Made by a program: the position numbers and the translations under genes. Under the pieces are notes generated by a model, which saw only the letters and a program-made list of their open reading frames with translations, was not told where the DNA came from and did not search any database. From assembly GCF_007570835.1 (NCBI RefSeq), contig NZ_SUNC01000002.1, forward strand, positions 496,001 to 560,000: 64,000 nt of DNA. The letters are read 5' to 3'. Positions 16,877 through 25,533 of this stretch are shown here, piece by piece. Source of the stretch: Croceicoccus sediminis (GTDB taxonomy: Bacteria; Pseudomonadota; Alphaproteobacteria; Sphingomonadales; Sphingomonadaceae). The first letter of the stretch is position 1. Every line of letters starts with the position of its first letter.

Positions 16877-17380
16877 GTGAGCATCGATAACATCCTGCAA
16901 ACCATCTACGACTTGCCCATGTCCGCGTCCGTGCGGGAAAGCGTCAATGCCTTCCCGGTCCTGGAATCGCTGCACGTGCTCGCGCTGGCCATCGTTTTCG
17001 GAACGATCCTGATCGTCGATCTGCGGCTTGTCGGCGTGGCGTCCCACCGCCGCGAGGCAAGCAGGCTGATCCGGGAACTGCTGCCCTTTACCTGGGTGGC
17101 GTTCGTGGTGGCGGTGCTGACCGGGCTCGGCATGTTCATGTCGAACGCGCTGTCCTATGCGGCCAATACCTATTTCCTGCTGAAGATGGTCGCGCTCGTC
17201 GTGGCGGGCCTCAACATGGCGTGGTTCCATTCCACCGCCTATCGCCGCATCAGCGAATGGGACGAAACCCTTCCGCCGCCGCGCGCAGCGCGCTTTGCGG
17301 GCTTTACGTCGCTGATCACCTGGACGGTGGTTATCTTCCTGGGCCGCTGGATCGGCTTCACGCTGGAAATGGTCTGGTAA
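16877..17380 (+). CDS. Four-helix membrane protein (DUF6644-like), copy 2
   Basis: 167 residues, GTG start at 16877 with AGAGGGGA upstream. It is a paralogue of the preceding gene: the same four helices, the ESLHVLALAIVFGTILIVDLR first helix with its His, TWVAFVVAVLTGLGMF second helix and terminal FLGRWIGF. The tandem arrangement, with 53 bases between the genes, suggests a heteromeric membrane complex. Function unknown; the neighbours are metal and redox proteins. Confidence 0.7.
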   Translation: MSIDNILQTIYDLPMSASVRESVNAFPVLESLHVLALAIVFGTILIVDLRLVGVASHRREASRLIRELLPFTWVAFVVAVLTGLGMFMSNALSYAANTYFLLKMVALVVAGLNMAWFHSTAYRRISEWDETLPPPRAARFAGFTSLITWTVVIFLGRWIGFTLEMVW

Positions 17381-17396
17381 CAGCCCGCAGGCCGGA

Positions 17397-18461
17397 TCAG
17401 GTCTTTCCCGGAAACCGTCCGGGAGAGTACCCGGTCCATTCCTTGAAAGCGCGGGAGAAGGCGGCGGCATCGGAATAGCCAAGCTGTTCTGCCGCAATGG
17501 CAAGCGACACGCCCGGTTTCGACAGGATCGTCTGGGCGCGTTCCTTGCGGGCGTCCTGCAGCAGTTCGCGGAACGAGGTGCCTTCTTCGGTAAGGCGGCG
17601 GCGAAGCGACCTTTCCGACAATTTCAGTTCGGCCGCCACCGCAGCGCAGTCGATATGGGTGCGCCCCAACCAACGCGAGATGATGTCGCGGGTCAGCGAC
17701 ACGAAGCTCTCGCTGGGGGCCGCTTCGGGGCCCATCAGGTCGAGCAGGTGCCATTCGAGGATATTGCGCAGCTTGCGATCCTGAGACGGGACCGCGGTCG
17801 CGAACCCGGCATCGAGATCGTCATTGTCGATGATGAGGCCGTTGATCAGCTGGTTGCCCAGGACCGGTGCCCTGAAATATTCCTCCAGCCGTTCCTTGCG
17901 CCCCTCGATCGGGTGTTCGAAATGGACCATGCGCGGTGCCCATTTCGGGCCGATGAGTTCGCGGGCGATGTGAACGTAGCCCGAAAGCGCGAATTCGGAA
18001 TCCTGCGTGCGCGGCCACACCCTCTCGTCCTCGATACGGTAGACATAGGCGGTCGTATCGGTATCGCGGCGGCTTTCGAACAGCGTCCGGCTTTGCAGCC
18101 TCGACTGAAACAGGGCCAGGCAATCGAGCGCGCCGCGCAAGTTCCCCGCCGCGCGCAAAAGCGCATAGAACGGTCCCAGATCGGCCAGGCCGAACGACGC
18201 GCCCATCTGCAGGCCAAGATATGGCCGGTCGAATTTCTCCGCCGCCACTTCCAGCAGGGAGACATAGCGATGGAGGGGCACGACTTCGTACGGGGTTTCC
18301 AGCTGAGAGCGGAACATCCCGTGTTCGCGCAGCAGCGGATCGATCCGTTTGCCCATGTCCGAAAGGGCATCGAGCAGTGGGGTCAGGAACATCAGGCGGA
18401 TGGTTCCAAACCCGGCCTTCGGCCCCGGTGCCGTGTCTTCAATGTCGGTATTTTCGCTCAT
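17397..18461 (-). CDS. AraC-family transcriptional regulator (arabinose-binding-domain type)
   Basis: 354 residues from ATG 18461; the frame is open far upstream but only as a shadow of the next gene. The N-terminal part (about 25-210) resembles the Arabinose_bd ligand domain of OruR/ArgR-type AraC proteins (LREHGM, YVSLLEVAAEKFDRPYLGL). The C-terminal about 100 residues are an AraC HTH domain: VAAELKLSERSLRRRLTEEG and the second helix set AAEQLGYSDAAAFSRAFKEW. It is divergent from the amine-oxidase triad, its most likely target; OruR-type relatives respond to amino acids or amines. Confidence 0.88.
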   Translation of the reverse strand: MSENTDIEDTAPGPKAGFGTIRLMFLTPLLDALSDMGKRIDPLLREHGMFRSQLETPYEVVPLHRYVSLLEVAAEKFDRPYLGLQMGASFGLADLGPFYALLRAAGNLRGALDCLALFQSRLQSRTLFESRRDTDTTAYVYRIEDERVWPRTQDSEFALSGYVHIARELIGPKWAPRMVHFEHPIEGRKERLEEYFRAPVLGNQLINGLIIDNDDLDAGFATAVPSQDRKLRNILEWHLLDLMGPEAAPSESFVSLTRDIISRWLGRTHIDCAAVAAELKLSERSLRRRLTEEGTSFRELLQDARKERAQTILSKPGVSLAIAAEQLGYSDAAAFSRAFKEWTGYSPGRFPGKT

Positions 18462-18611
18462 CCCTTGTGAAGGTATTGGCCGAACATGCAAACAGTCAAT
18501 CCCTAGCTGCAATTTACCGTTCCGTCCCCAGAGGCGAAAGCCGATTGTCCGCACCTTGCAGAGAGGAATTGCCTCTGCCCCGGGTGCCGACACAAGTGGG
18601 AGTGGAACAAA

Positions 18612-19817
18612 TTGGCAGATAGTGATGCCCTGGGCGGGACGGCTCCAGCGTCCGCAAATGACAAGCCCGGAGGCGCCTTGCTGGCCGACCTCCCGCGCGT
18701 GGATTTTCTCTACCTTTCGGAACCCGACATGATCCGCGCGGGCGTGACCGACATGCCCCGCTGCATCGACGCGCTGGAAGAGATGTTCGCCCTGCTGCAC
18801 GTGGGTGATTACCGCATGGCGGGCGGCAGCAACAATTCGCATGGCGCCATCGTCGTATTTCCGGAAAACTCCCCGTTTCCCGACATGCCGAAACAGACGG
18901 TCGATCGCCGTTTCATGGCCATGCCCGCCTATCTGGGCGGGTCGTTCCGGACGGCGGGGATGAAATGGTACGGCTCCAACGTCGCCAACCGCGAGATCGG
19001 GCTGCCCCGTTCGATCCTGACGTTCATCCTGAACGATGTCGACACGGGCGCGCCGCTGGCGATGATGTCGGCCAACCTGCTTTCGGCCTATCGCACCGGC
19101 GCGGTGCCCGGCGTGGGGGCGCGGCACCTGGCGCGCAAGGATTCCCGCGTGGTCGGCCTTGTCGGGCCCGGCGTTATGGCGCGGACCTCGTTGGCCGCCT
19201 TCATGAATGAATGTCCGCTTATCGACACGGTGAAGATCAAGGGGAGGGGCAAGGCCAATCTCGACGCGTTCCGGGCGTGGGTGCGCGAAACCTATCCGCA
19301 ATTGCGCGTCGAGGTCGTGGACACCGAAGAGGAAATCATCCGGGGAAGCGACATCGCCAGTTTCTGCGCGTCGGTGGCGACGGGCGATCCGTCGATCTAC
19401 CCAACGGTCAAACGCGAATGGGTCGAACCCGGCACGTTCCTGTCCATGCCCGCGCCGTGCAACATCGATGACGGCATGATCGGCAAGGACATCCGCAAGG
19501 TCCTCGACTTCACCGGCATGTACGAGGCCTACCTCGAGGAATTGCCCGCGCCGCGCCACAACCACGTGCCCGCGGTCGGCGTGCGCTATTTCGACCTGAT
19601 CGAGGAAGGCCGCCTTTCGCGCGACGACATGGAAGACCTTGGCGCGATCGTGGCGGGCGATGCGCCCGGCAGGCAGAACGACGATGAAATCATCGTCCTG
19701 TCCGTCGGCGGCATGGCGGTCGAGGACGTCGCCTGGGGCACCATCATCTACCGCAACGCCGTCGCAAGCGGGATCGGCGTCAAACTGAACCTTTGGGAAG
19801 AGCCGGCGCTGAAGTGA
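18612..19817 (+). CDS. Ornithine cyclodeaminase/mu-crystallin family protein (tyramine-oxidase-subunit-B-like)
   Basis: 401 residues. The TTG start at 18612 is preceded by GGGAG; there is no closer ATG that keeps the N terminus. Core OCD/mu-crystallin features are present: KWYGSNVANRE, SANLLSAYRTGAVPGVGARH and the Rossmann turn GLVGPGVMARTS. It is longer than ornithine cyclodeaminase, and the combination with RidA and a DAO-type flavoprotein matches loci annotated as tyramine oxidase subunit B. The reaction is unproven; imine reduction or release during amine oxidation is plausible. RidA starts 38 bases downstream. Confidence 0.78.
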   Translation: MADSDALGGTAPASANDKPGGALLADLPRVDFLYLSEPDMIRAGVTDMPRCIDALEEMFALLHVGDYRMAGGSNNSHGAIVVFPENSPFPDMPKQTVDRRFMAMPAYLGGSFRTAGMKWYGSNVANREIGLPRSILTFILNDVDTGAPLAMMSANLLSAYRTGAVPGVGARHLARKDSRVVGLVGPGVMARTSLAAFMNECPLIDTVKIKGRGKANLDAFRAWVRETYPQLRVEVVDTEEEIIRGSDIASFCASVATGDPSIYPTVKREWVEPGTFLSMPAPCNIDDGMIGKDIRKVLDFTGMYEAYLEELPAPRHNHVPAVGVRYFDLIEEGRLSRDDMEDLGAIVAGDAPGRQNDDEIIVLSVGGMAVEDVAWGTIIYRNAVASGIGVKLNLWEEPALK

Positions 19818-19855
19818 GCGCCGCGCATTCCCGATCTCATCAAAACGGAGGCATC

Positions 19856-20278
19856 ATGCCTAAAGTCGTCAAGGTAAAGACCGGCAACAAGTTCGAGGAA
19901 CACGGGTCCTATTCGCGGCTCGTCGCGGTGGACAACATGATCTTTGTGTCCAACACCGCCGGGCGGAATCCGCGCACGAAGGAGATTCCCGAAGATCTTG
20001 GCGAGCAGACCAACCAGGTGCTCGACAATATTGCGGCGGCGCTGGCTTCGGTCGATGCCAGGCTGGAAGACGTCGTTTCGGCGCGCGTCTACGTGCAGTT
20101 TCCCGAACATATCGACACGATCATGACGACGTACGGCAATCGCATGCGCGGCATCAATCCGGCCCTCACCATGACTTGCCCCTCGCTGGGATCGGAAACC
20201 TACAAGGTAGAGATCGACGTGGTCGCCATTCGCGGCGTGTCCGGGGCCGATGTCGAGGAAATGACGATCTCGCTGTGA
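19856..20278 (+). CDS. RidA (YjgF/YER057c/UK114) family protein
   Basis: 140 residues from ATG 19856 with CGGAGG upstream. Family landmarks: SNTAGRNP, EDLGEQTNQVLDNIAAALAS and SARVYVQFPEH. RidA-type proteins hydrolyse reactive enamines/imines made by amine oxidases and PLP enzymes; divergent RidA proteins are frequent partners in amino-compound catabolism. Lying between the OCD-like gene and the FAD oxidase, and overlapping the latter by four bases, it probably clears the imine formed by that oxidase. Confidence 0.88.
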   Translation: MPKVVKVKTGNKFEEHGSYSRLVAVDNMIFVSNTAGRNPRTKEIPEDLGEQTNQVLDNIAAALASVDARLEDVVSARVYVQFPEHIDTIMTTYGNRMRGINPALTMTCPSLGSETYKVEIDVVAIRGVSGADVEEMTISL

Positions 20279-21588
20279 CCCGGCTTCCGATCAACATGGC
20301 TCCGCAGATCGAGCCGGTCGAGACCAGCGCGACATTGCCGCGCGAAACCGACGTCGTCGTGATCGGCGGCGGAATCGTCGGGCTGTCGACTGCGCTGTCC
20401 CTTGCCGAGCGCGGCGTTGCCGTGACCGTCATCGAGAAGGGCCGGATCGCGGGGGAGCAATCTTCGCGCAACCTGGGCTGGGTGCGAAAAGTGATGCGCC
20501 CCCCGGTCGACCTGCCGATGGCGCAGCGGGCCGAGGAACTGTGGGCGCAAATGCCGCAACGCGTCGGTTCGGACTGCGGTTTCCGGCAGGCCGGAATCAC
20601 CTATGTCGCGCGTAGCGAGGACGAGCTGGCGAACTATTCGGGCTGGCTTGGCGATGTGAAGGGGTCCGGCGTCGATTCCCGCATGCTGTCCCCGCGCGAG
20701 ATCGACGCGATAGCCCCCGGCAGCGCGCAAAGCTGGGTCGGCGGGATCGTCACCCCGTCCGACGGCCGGGCGGAGCCGACGATTGCCAACAGCGCGATTG
20801 CCCGGACCGCGATGGCCAAGGGCGCGGTGATAATCGAGAACTGCGCGGTTCGCACGCTGGAGACGACCGGCGGCGCGGTCAGCGGCGTCGTGACGGAGCA
20901 TGGCGAAGTCCGCTGCCGACAAGTGGTGTTGGCAGGCGGCGTCTGGTCCCGCCGCTTTTTGGCCAATCACGGCATCCGCCTCCTGACCTTGCCGCTGGTC
21001 GCCTCGGTCCTGCGGACCGAAGCGATGGAGGGGCCGACCGAAAGTGCCGTTGGCGGGTCTGACTTCTCGTTCCGCAAGCGGCTGGACGGGGGTTACACGA
21101 TCACGCAGCGCGGTGCGCTTTATGCGCCGCTCATGCTCGATCACCTGCTCATCGGACTGGAATACCTGCCGACCCTGATCGCGCAGTGGAAGAACCTGCG
21201 CGTGTCTTTGGGCAAGGAGTTCCTGGCCGACCTGAAGCTGCCGCGCCGCTGGAAAGCAGACGAAATCTCGCCCTTCGAAATGGTCCGCACGATGGACCCG
21301 CCCGTGGTGCAGGGTCTGAACGACGAAGCGATGCGCAACCTGATTTCTGCATGGCCGGCTTTCGCCCAGGCCAAGGTCGCGCAGCAGTGGGGCGGGATGA
21401 TCGACGTGACGCCCGATTCCATGCCGGTCATCGGCGCGGCCGAACGCATACCGGGCCTGATGCTTGCGACGGGCTTTTCCGGCCATGGCTTTGGAACGGG
21501 TCCGGCGGCTGGCGAGCTGGTCGCCGATCTGCTTCTTGGTCAGAAACCTTCGATCGATCCCCAGCCCTATCGCCCCGACCGGTTCTGA
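20275..21588 (+). CDS. DAO-type FAD-dependent amine/amino-acid oxidoreductase
   Basis: 437 residues if started at GTG 20275, which overlaps the RidA stop (GTGA); ATG 20296 is the alternative. The FAD-binding DVVVIGGGIVGLSTALSLAE and the following GRIAGEQSSRNLGWVRK are those of D-amino-acid-oxidase/glycine-oxidase-like flavoproteins, as are the C-terminal GLMLATGFSGHGFGTGP. It would oxidise a C-N bond to an imine, passing electrons to O2 or a quinone. Together with the two genes upstream it forms a three-gene operon converging on the aldehyde dehydrogenase that could oxidise the product. Confidence 0.87.
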   Translation: MTRLPINMAPQIEPVETSATLPRETDVVVIGGGIVGLSTALSLAERGVAVTVIEKGRIAGEQSSRNLGWVRKVMRPPVDLPMAQRAEELWAQMPQRVGSDCGFRQAGITYVARSEDELANYSGWLGDVKGSGVDSRMLSPREIDAIAPGSAQSWVGGIVTPSDGRAEPTIANSAIARTAMAKGAVIIENCAVRTLETTGGAVSGVVTEHGEVRCRQVVLAGGVWSRRFLANHGIRLLTLPLVASVLRTEAMEGPTESAVGGSDFSFRKRLDGGYTITQRGALYAPLMLDHLLIGLEYLPTLIAQWKNLRVSLGKEFLADLKLPRRWKADEISPFEMVRTMDPPVVQGLNDEAMRNLISAWPAFAQAKVAQQWGGMIDVTPDSMPVIGAAERIPGLMLATGFSGHGFGTGPAAGELVADLLLGQKPSIDPQPYRPDRF

Positions 21589-21600
21589 ACGCCAAGGCGT

Positions 21601-23124
21601 TCAGCCGAACTGGTCGACGCCTTCCAGCCGCATGCACACCGCCTTGGGTTCGGTGAAGGCGTGCACCGCCTCGGTCCCGAATTCGCGGCCGAGGCCGGAC
21701 AGCTTGCTGCCACCGAACGGCATCGAAAGATCGAGGATATTGTGGGTGTTGAGCCACACGGTACCCGCGTCGAGGCGCTCTGCAAGGACGTGGGCGTTAT
21801 CGAGATTGCTCGTCCAGATACTCGCCGCAAGGCCATAGGGCGTGTCGTTGGCGCGTTCCACGATCTGGGATCGATCCTCGATCCGCGTGGCGCAGACAAC
21901 GGGGCCGAAAATCTCTTCACGCACGACGGTCATGTCGGGGGTCACGTCCGCCAGAAGGGTCGGACGGTAATACCAGCCCGGTCCCTCGGTCGTGCAGCCG
22001 CCGGCCACGGTGCGTGCGCCTTCGCTGGCACCGGCATCGACCAGTCCGCTGACGCGTTCGCGCTGGCGGGCGGAAATCAGCGGACCGACCTGCGTATCGC
22101 TGGCGAAGGGAGAGCCCAGTTTGAGTTCCTCGGCAATCCGGGCGACACCTTCCATGACGGCATCGTAGACCGGCGCTTCGATCAGCAGGCGCGATCCCGC
22201 CGTGCAGATCTGGCCCGAATTGGAATAGATCGCGGCCGCCGCGCCGGGGATGGCGCGTTCCAGGTCGGCATCGGCCAGAACGATCGTCGGCGATTTGCCG
22301 CCCAGTTCCAGCGTGACGCGCTTCATGGTCCTGGCGGACGCGGCAAGGATGTGCTGGCCGGTGGCGGTGGAGCCGGTGAAGGCGATTTTCTTCACCAGCG
22401 GATGATCGACCAGCGCGGCCCCGGCCTCGGCGCCGGTGCCTGTCACGATGTTGACTGCGCCTGCCGGAAAGCCGGCCTCGGCGATCAGTTCGCCAAGCCG
22501 CATGGTGGTCAGCGAGCTTTCCTCCGAAGGCTTGAGCACGACGGTACAGCCAAAGGCGATGGCCGGTGCGATCTTCTGGATCGCCTGTCCGATCGGGAAA
22601 TTCCACGGCGTGATGCCGCCGATCACGCCGATGGGCCTGCGCTGCGTATAGGCGCGATAGATGGCGTCTTCGGGCATCAGCGGATTGTGCGTGACATACT
22701 CGCCGTTGATCTTCGAAGCCCAGCCGGCGAAATAGCGCAGCCCGTCGATCGTGAACTGCAGGTCGATATTACTGGTGACGAACAGCAGCTTACCGCTATC
22801 CAGCGATTCCAGTGCCGCCAGTTCTTCACGGTGTTCCTCGACCAGAAGGGCCAGGTTTTCCAGCAGACGACCGCGATCGAGCGGGCGCATGCTGCGCCAC
22901 TCACGGCTTTCGAAGCAGGCATGGGCCGCCTTGACCGCCGCATCCACGTCCGCTGCGCTGCAGGCGGGAAAGGCCATGATGCGCTCTCCCGTTGCCGGGT
23001 CGATGGCATCGATCGTGCCGTTTGCATGGCGCGGTTCGGCCAGCTCTCCGTTCAGGAGCAGCTTGCCGCCCGGCAGCGTGATCGCGGGGCGTTCGTTCTT
23101 GGCGGGCAATACGGTGGCGGACAT
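21601..23124 (-). CDS. Aldehyde dehydrogenase (amine-catabolism type)
   Basis: 507 residues from ATG 23124; an in-frame extension upstream overlaps the permease and is not family-like. The NAD+ fold and catalytic groups are intact: ITPWNFPI, the general base Glu in TLELGGKSP, nucleophilic Cys in SGQICTAGSR, and EEIFGPV. It should oxidise an aldehyde to the acid with NAD+. It is the last gene of a minus-strand operon and converges with the amine-oxidase triad, 12 bases apart, so the two likely act in succession. Confidence 0.9.
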   Translation of the reverse strand: MSATVLPAKNERPAITLPGGKLLLNGELAEPRHANGTIDAIDPATGERIMAFPACSAADVDAAVKAAHACFESREWRSMRPLDRGRLLENLALLVEEHREELAALESLDSGKLLFVTSNIDLQFTIDGLRYFAGWASKINGEYVTHNPLMPEDAIYRAYTQRRPIGVIGGITPWNFPIGQAIQKIAPAIAFGCTVVLKPSEESSLTTMRLGELIAEAGFPAGAVNIVTGTGAEAGAALVDHPLVKKIAFTGSTATGQHILAASARTMKRVTLELGGKSPTIVLADADLERAIPGAAAAIYSNSGQICTAGSRLLIEAPVYDAVMEGVARIAEELKLGSPFASDTQVGPLISARQRERVSGLVDAGASEGARTVAGGCTTEGPGWYYRPTLLADVTPDMTVVREEIFGPVVCATRIEDRSQIVERANDTPYGLAASIWTSNLDNAHVLAERLDAGTVWLNTHNILDLSMPFGGSKLSGLGREFGTEAVHAFTEPKAVCMRLEGVDQFG

Positions 23125-23146
23125 GTGAGCTTTTCCGATCGAATGG

Positions 23147-24613
23147 TTACGCAGCGGACGTGGCGGGCAGGTCGCCTTCCACCTGGGTCGCGCCGATTTG
23201 GGCATAGACCTGCGGCCGGGCGCGGCGCAGCCAGTTGCCGTGGAACAGGCCTGCCGCGATCAGGAAGACGAATAGGATCGGCAGGCTGTTGATGATAACC
23301 AGGTCGGTGCCGGTCAGGGCCGAATAGTTCGCCAGCGAAAGCACGGTGATAAGCGTGATGATGATCCCCGCTGTCAGCGGCGCCCAAACCGTTCCGAAAG
23401 TGATTTCGCCCCGGCGGATGAAATAGACCGGTATGGCGAGCGACGTGGTGGCAAGCAGGATTTCCAGCCCGACCGCCCCCATCGACGACAGGCTGGTCGT
23501 CAGGCTGAGCAGCGGGTCCAGCCCGGCCAGCGCGAACATGCCGATGATCGTGCCCAGGATCACGGCGAGCAGCAGGCAGGCCTTGTAGGGCGAGCCGTGG
23601 ACCGGGTGGATCAGCCCCAGTTTCCTGGGCAGCAGGCCGTCCCGCGACAGGGCGAAGAAGTAGCGCGCGATATTGTTGAAGAAGCCGAGCGCTGCGGCAA
23701 ACAGGCTGGTCACGGTCAGCAGGTTCAGCGCGTCGCGGCCGAACACACCCAGATGCTGCATGGTGATCCCGCTGACTAGGCGGCCCGGATCCTTGGCCGC
23801 TTCGGCCTGGATGTTCTCGGGCGAAATGGCCAGGACCAGGCACCACGAAGACAGGACGTAGAACGTGCCCAGCAGCAGGATCGCGCCATAGGTCGCGCGC
23901 GGGATGGTGCGTTCGCGATCGCGCGCCTCTTCCTGGTAGATTGCGGTCGCTTCAAACCCGATGCAGCCGTTGATGGCGTAGATCAGCGCGATGCCCAGCC
24001 CCGGTGCGAAGATCGCGCCGGGCGTGAAGCTGGTGAATGAAAGGCCATCGAAACCCACTTCCCAGAGGATGAGAACGTCGAGGAGGACGATGAGCCCGAC
24101 TTCGAGCAGAAGCGCGACGGCAAGGACTTTCGCCGCGAGCGTGATCTTGCGATAGCCAAGCCAAGCGACGAGGCCGATGCCCAGTGCCGCCCATATTTCC
24201 CAGCGCGTCGCGATGCCGAAACCCGTTTCGAGGAGGTCGGAGGCAAAGAACGCCATGGCCCCCAGAACCGAAGCGGCGGCGCAGATATAGGCGGTGACCG
24301 CCACATAGGCCGCGGCGACGCCTGCTTCCTTGTTCAGGCTGTGCGCGATGTAGGCATAGAACGCACCGGCGTTGCGAACGTGCGGGATCATGCGGACATA
24401 TCCCATCGCGAACAGCAGCATCACGCCGCAGACCAGCAGCTGCGTTCCCGGCATCCCGGCGCCGTTTCCGAAGGCGAGCGCGAGGGGGATAATTCCGGCC
24501 AGCACACCCATCGGGGCGGCGCAGGCCAGGATCATGAAAATGATATCGCCGGTGCCCAGCAGACCTTTCATCAGTCCACCGCGATCCGCTGCTTGTGCTG
24601 CGCCGTCAGTCAT
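23147..24613 (-). CDS. APC-superfamily amino-acid/amine permease
   Basis: 488 residues from ATG 24613. About twelve hydrophobic helices are visible. The first contains GTGDIIFMILACAAPMGVLAG, the broken helix of APC carriers, and EATAIYQEEARDRERTIPRA is the characteristic loop after helix 6. It would import an amino acid or amine by cation symport or exchange. It lies 22 bases upstream of the aldehyde dehydrogenase gene in the same operon, which supports an amine substrate. Confidence 0.9.
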   Translation of the reverse strand: MTDGAAQAADRGGLMKGLLGTGDIIFMILACAAPMGVLAGIIPLALAFGNGAGMPGTQLLVCGVMLLFAMGYVRMIPHVRNAGAFYAYIAHSLNKEAGVAAAYVAVTAYICAAASVLGAMAFFASDLLETGFGIATRWEIWAALGIGLVAWLGYRKITLAAKVLAVALLLEVGLIVLLDVLILWEVGFDGLSFTSFTPGAIFAPGLGIALIYAINGCIGFEATAIYQEEARDRERTIPRATYGAILLLGTFYVLSSWCLVLAISPENIQAEAAKDPGRLVSGITMQHLGVFGRDALNLLTVTSLFAAALGFFNNIARYFFALSRDGLLPRKLGLIHPVHGSPYKACLLLAVILGTIIGMFALAGLDPLLSLTTSLSSMGAVGLEILLATTSLAIPVYFIRRGEITFGTVWAPLTAGIIITLITVLSLANYSALTGTDLVIINSLPILFVFLIAAGLFHGNWLRRARPQVYAQIGATQVEGDLPATSAA

Positions 24614-24714
24614 ATTTTTCACCCGTATCTCCCGAACCCCAGCTTGTGCCAAGCGGGCGCCCAGACGGGCAGTGCGGGCTTTGCGCGATAGATGCTATTT
24701 TCGGCCAGAGCCTA

Positions 24715-25533
24715 TCAGTCGGCAGCGGCTGGAACGAGGGCGATCACGCGCAGCGGACTGCCCGAACCGCCTTTGATCTTCAGCGGCGATGCGACGATGA
24801 CCGAACCACGGATCGGCAATTGATCGAGGTTCGTCAGGCACTGCAAGCCATACCGACCGGCTCCGTGCAGGATCGAGTGCGCCGGCAAAGGCTCGTCGAA
24901 CAGCGAGGCCTGACCCGCATCGGTGCCGACCGTCTCCACCGCCAGGCCCACGCAATCGCGCTCGTTCACCAGGAAGCGCATCGCATCGGCGTCGGGACCG
25001 GGCGAATGGGCCCCGTCGTCCTTGAGGTTGAGATAGGACAGCGTTCCGACCCGCCGGGACCAGTTCGAGCGGAGCGCGATCCAGTGCCGCGGTTCGATCC
25101 GGCCGTTCTTCGCCTCCCAGTCTTCGAGGAAGGCGCGGGTGACGATAAAGTCCTCGTCCGCTGCGGCTTCGTCGGAAATGTCGATAACGATGGCGGGATG
25201 GATGAAGTCTTCGGGCGGAATGGCATCGACCGTGCCGTTCGCGATATCGCGTCCGGTGATCCAGTGTGCGGGCGCATCGAAATGCGTGCCGGTATGCTCG
25301 TTCATGGAAATGTTGTTCCAGTACCAAGCCGGGCCGTTGCCGTCGTAACGAGAGACGGTTTCCATCCGGAACGGTTCGCACTGGCCGAATTCGGACGGCA
25401 GGACGATGACGGGAAAATCGCTCGACAGGATATTGGTCAGGTCGACGACGCGGATGTCGCCGCTGGCCAGCTGCGCGACCATTTCGGCGAGCGCACCGCG
25501 ATCCGCTTTGGGTTTTTCTATGGTGGCGGTCAC
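24715..25533 (-). CDS. Cyclase/kynurenine-formamidase-like metal hydrolase
   Basis: 272 residues from GTG 25533, where GGGAGAAG gives a strong ribosome site and the start overlaps the previous stop (GTGA). The zinc-binding signature HTGTHFDAPAHW is intact, as in the cyclase family (kynurenine formamidase, isatin hydrolase and related enzymes). These hydrolyse formamides or cyclic amides/lactams. Here the operon context (ligase, aldolase-like protein, permease) suggests opening of a ring or removal of an N-acyl group, but the substrate is unknown. Confidence 0.85.
   Translation of the reverse strand: MTATIEKPKADRGALAEMVAQLASGDIRVVDLTNILSSDFPVIVLPSEFGQCEPFRMETVSRYDGNGPAWYWNNISMNEHTGTHFDAPAHWITGRDIANGTVDAIPPEDFIHPAIVIDISDEAAADEDFIVTRAFLEDWEAKNGRIEPRHWIALRSNWSRRVGTLSYLNLKDDGAHSPGPDADAMRFLVNERDCVGLAVETVGTDAGQASLFDEPLPAHSILHGAGRYGLQCLTNLDQLPIRGSVIVASPLKIKGGSGSPLRVIALVPAAAD

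Noticed and set aside
18462-19565. Long N-terminal extension of the AraC regulator frame
   Set aside because: It is antisense to the OCD-like gene; the regulator is full length from ATG 18461.
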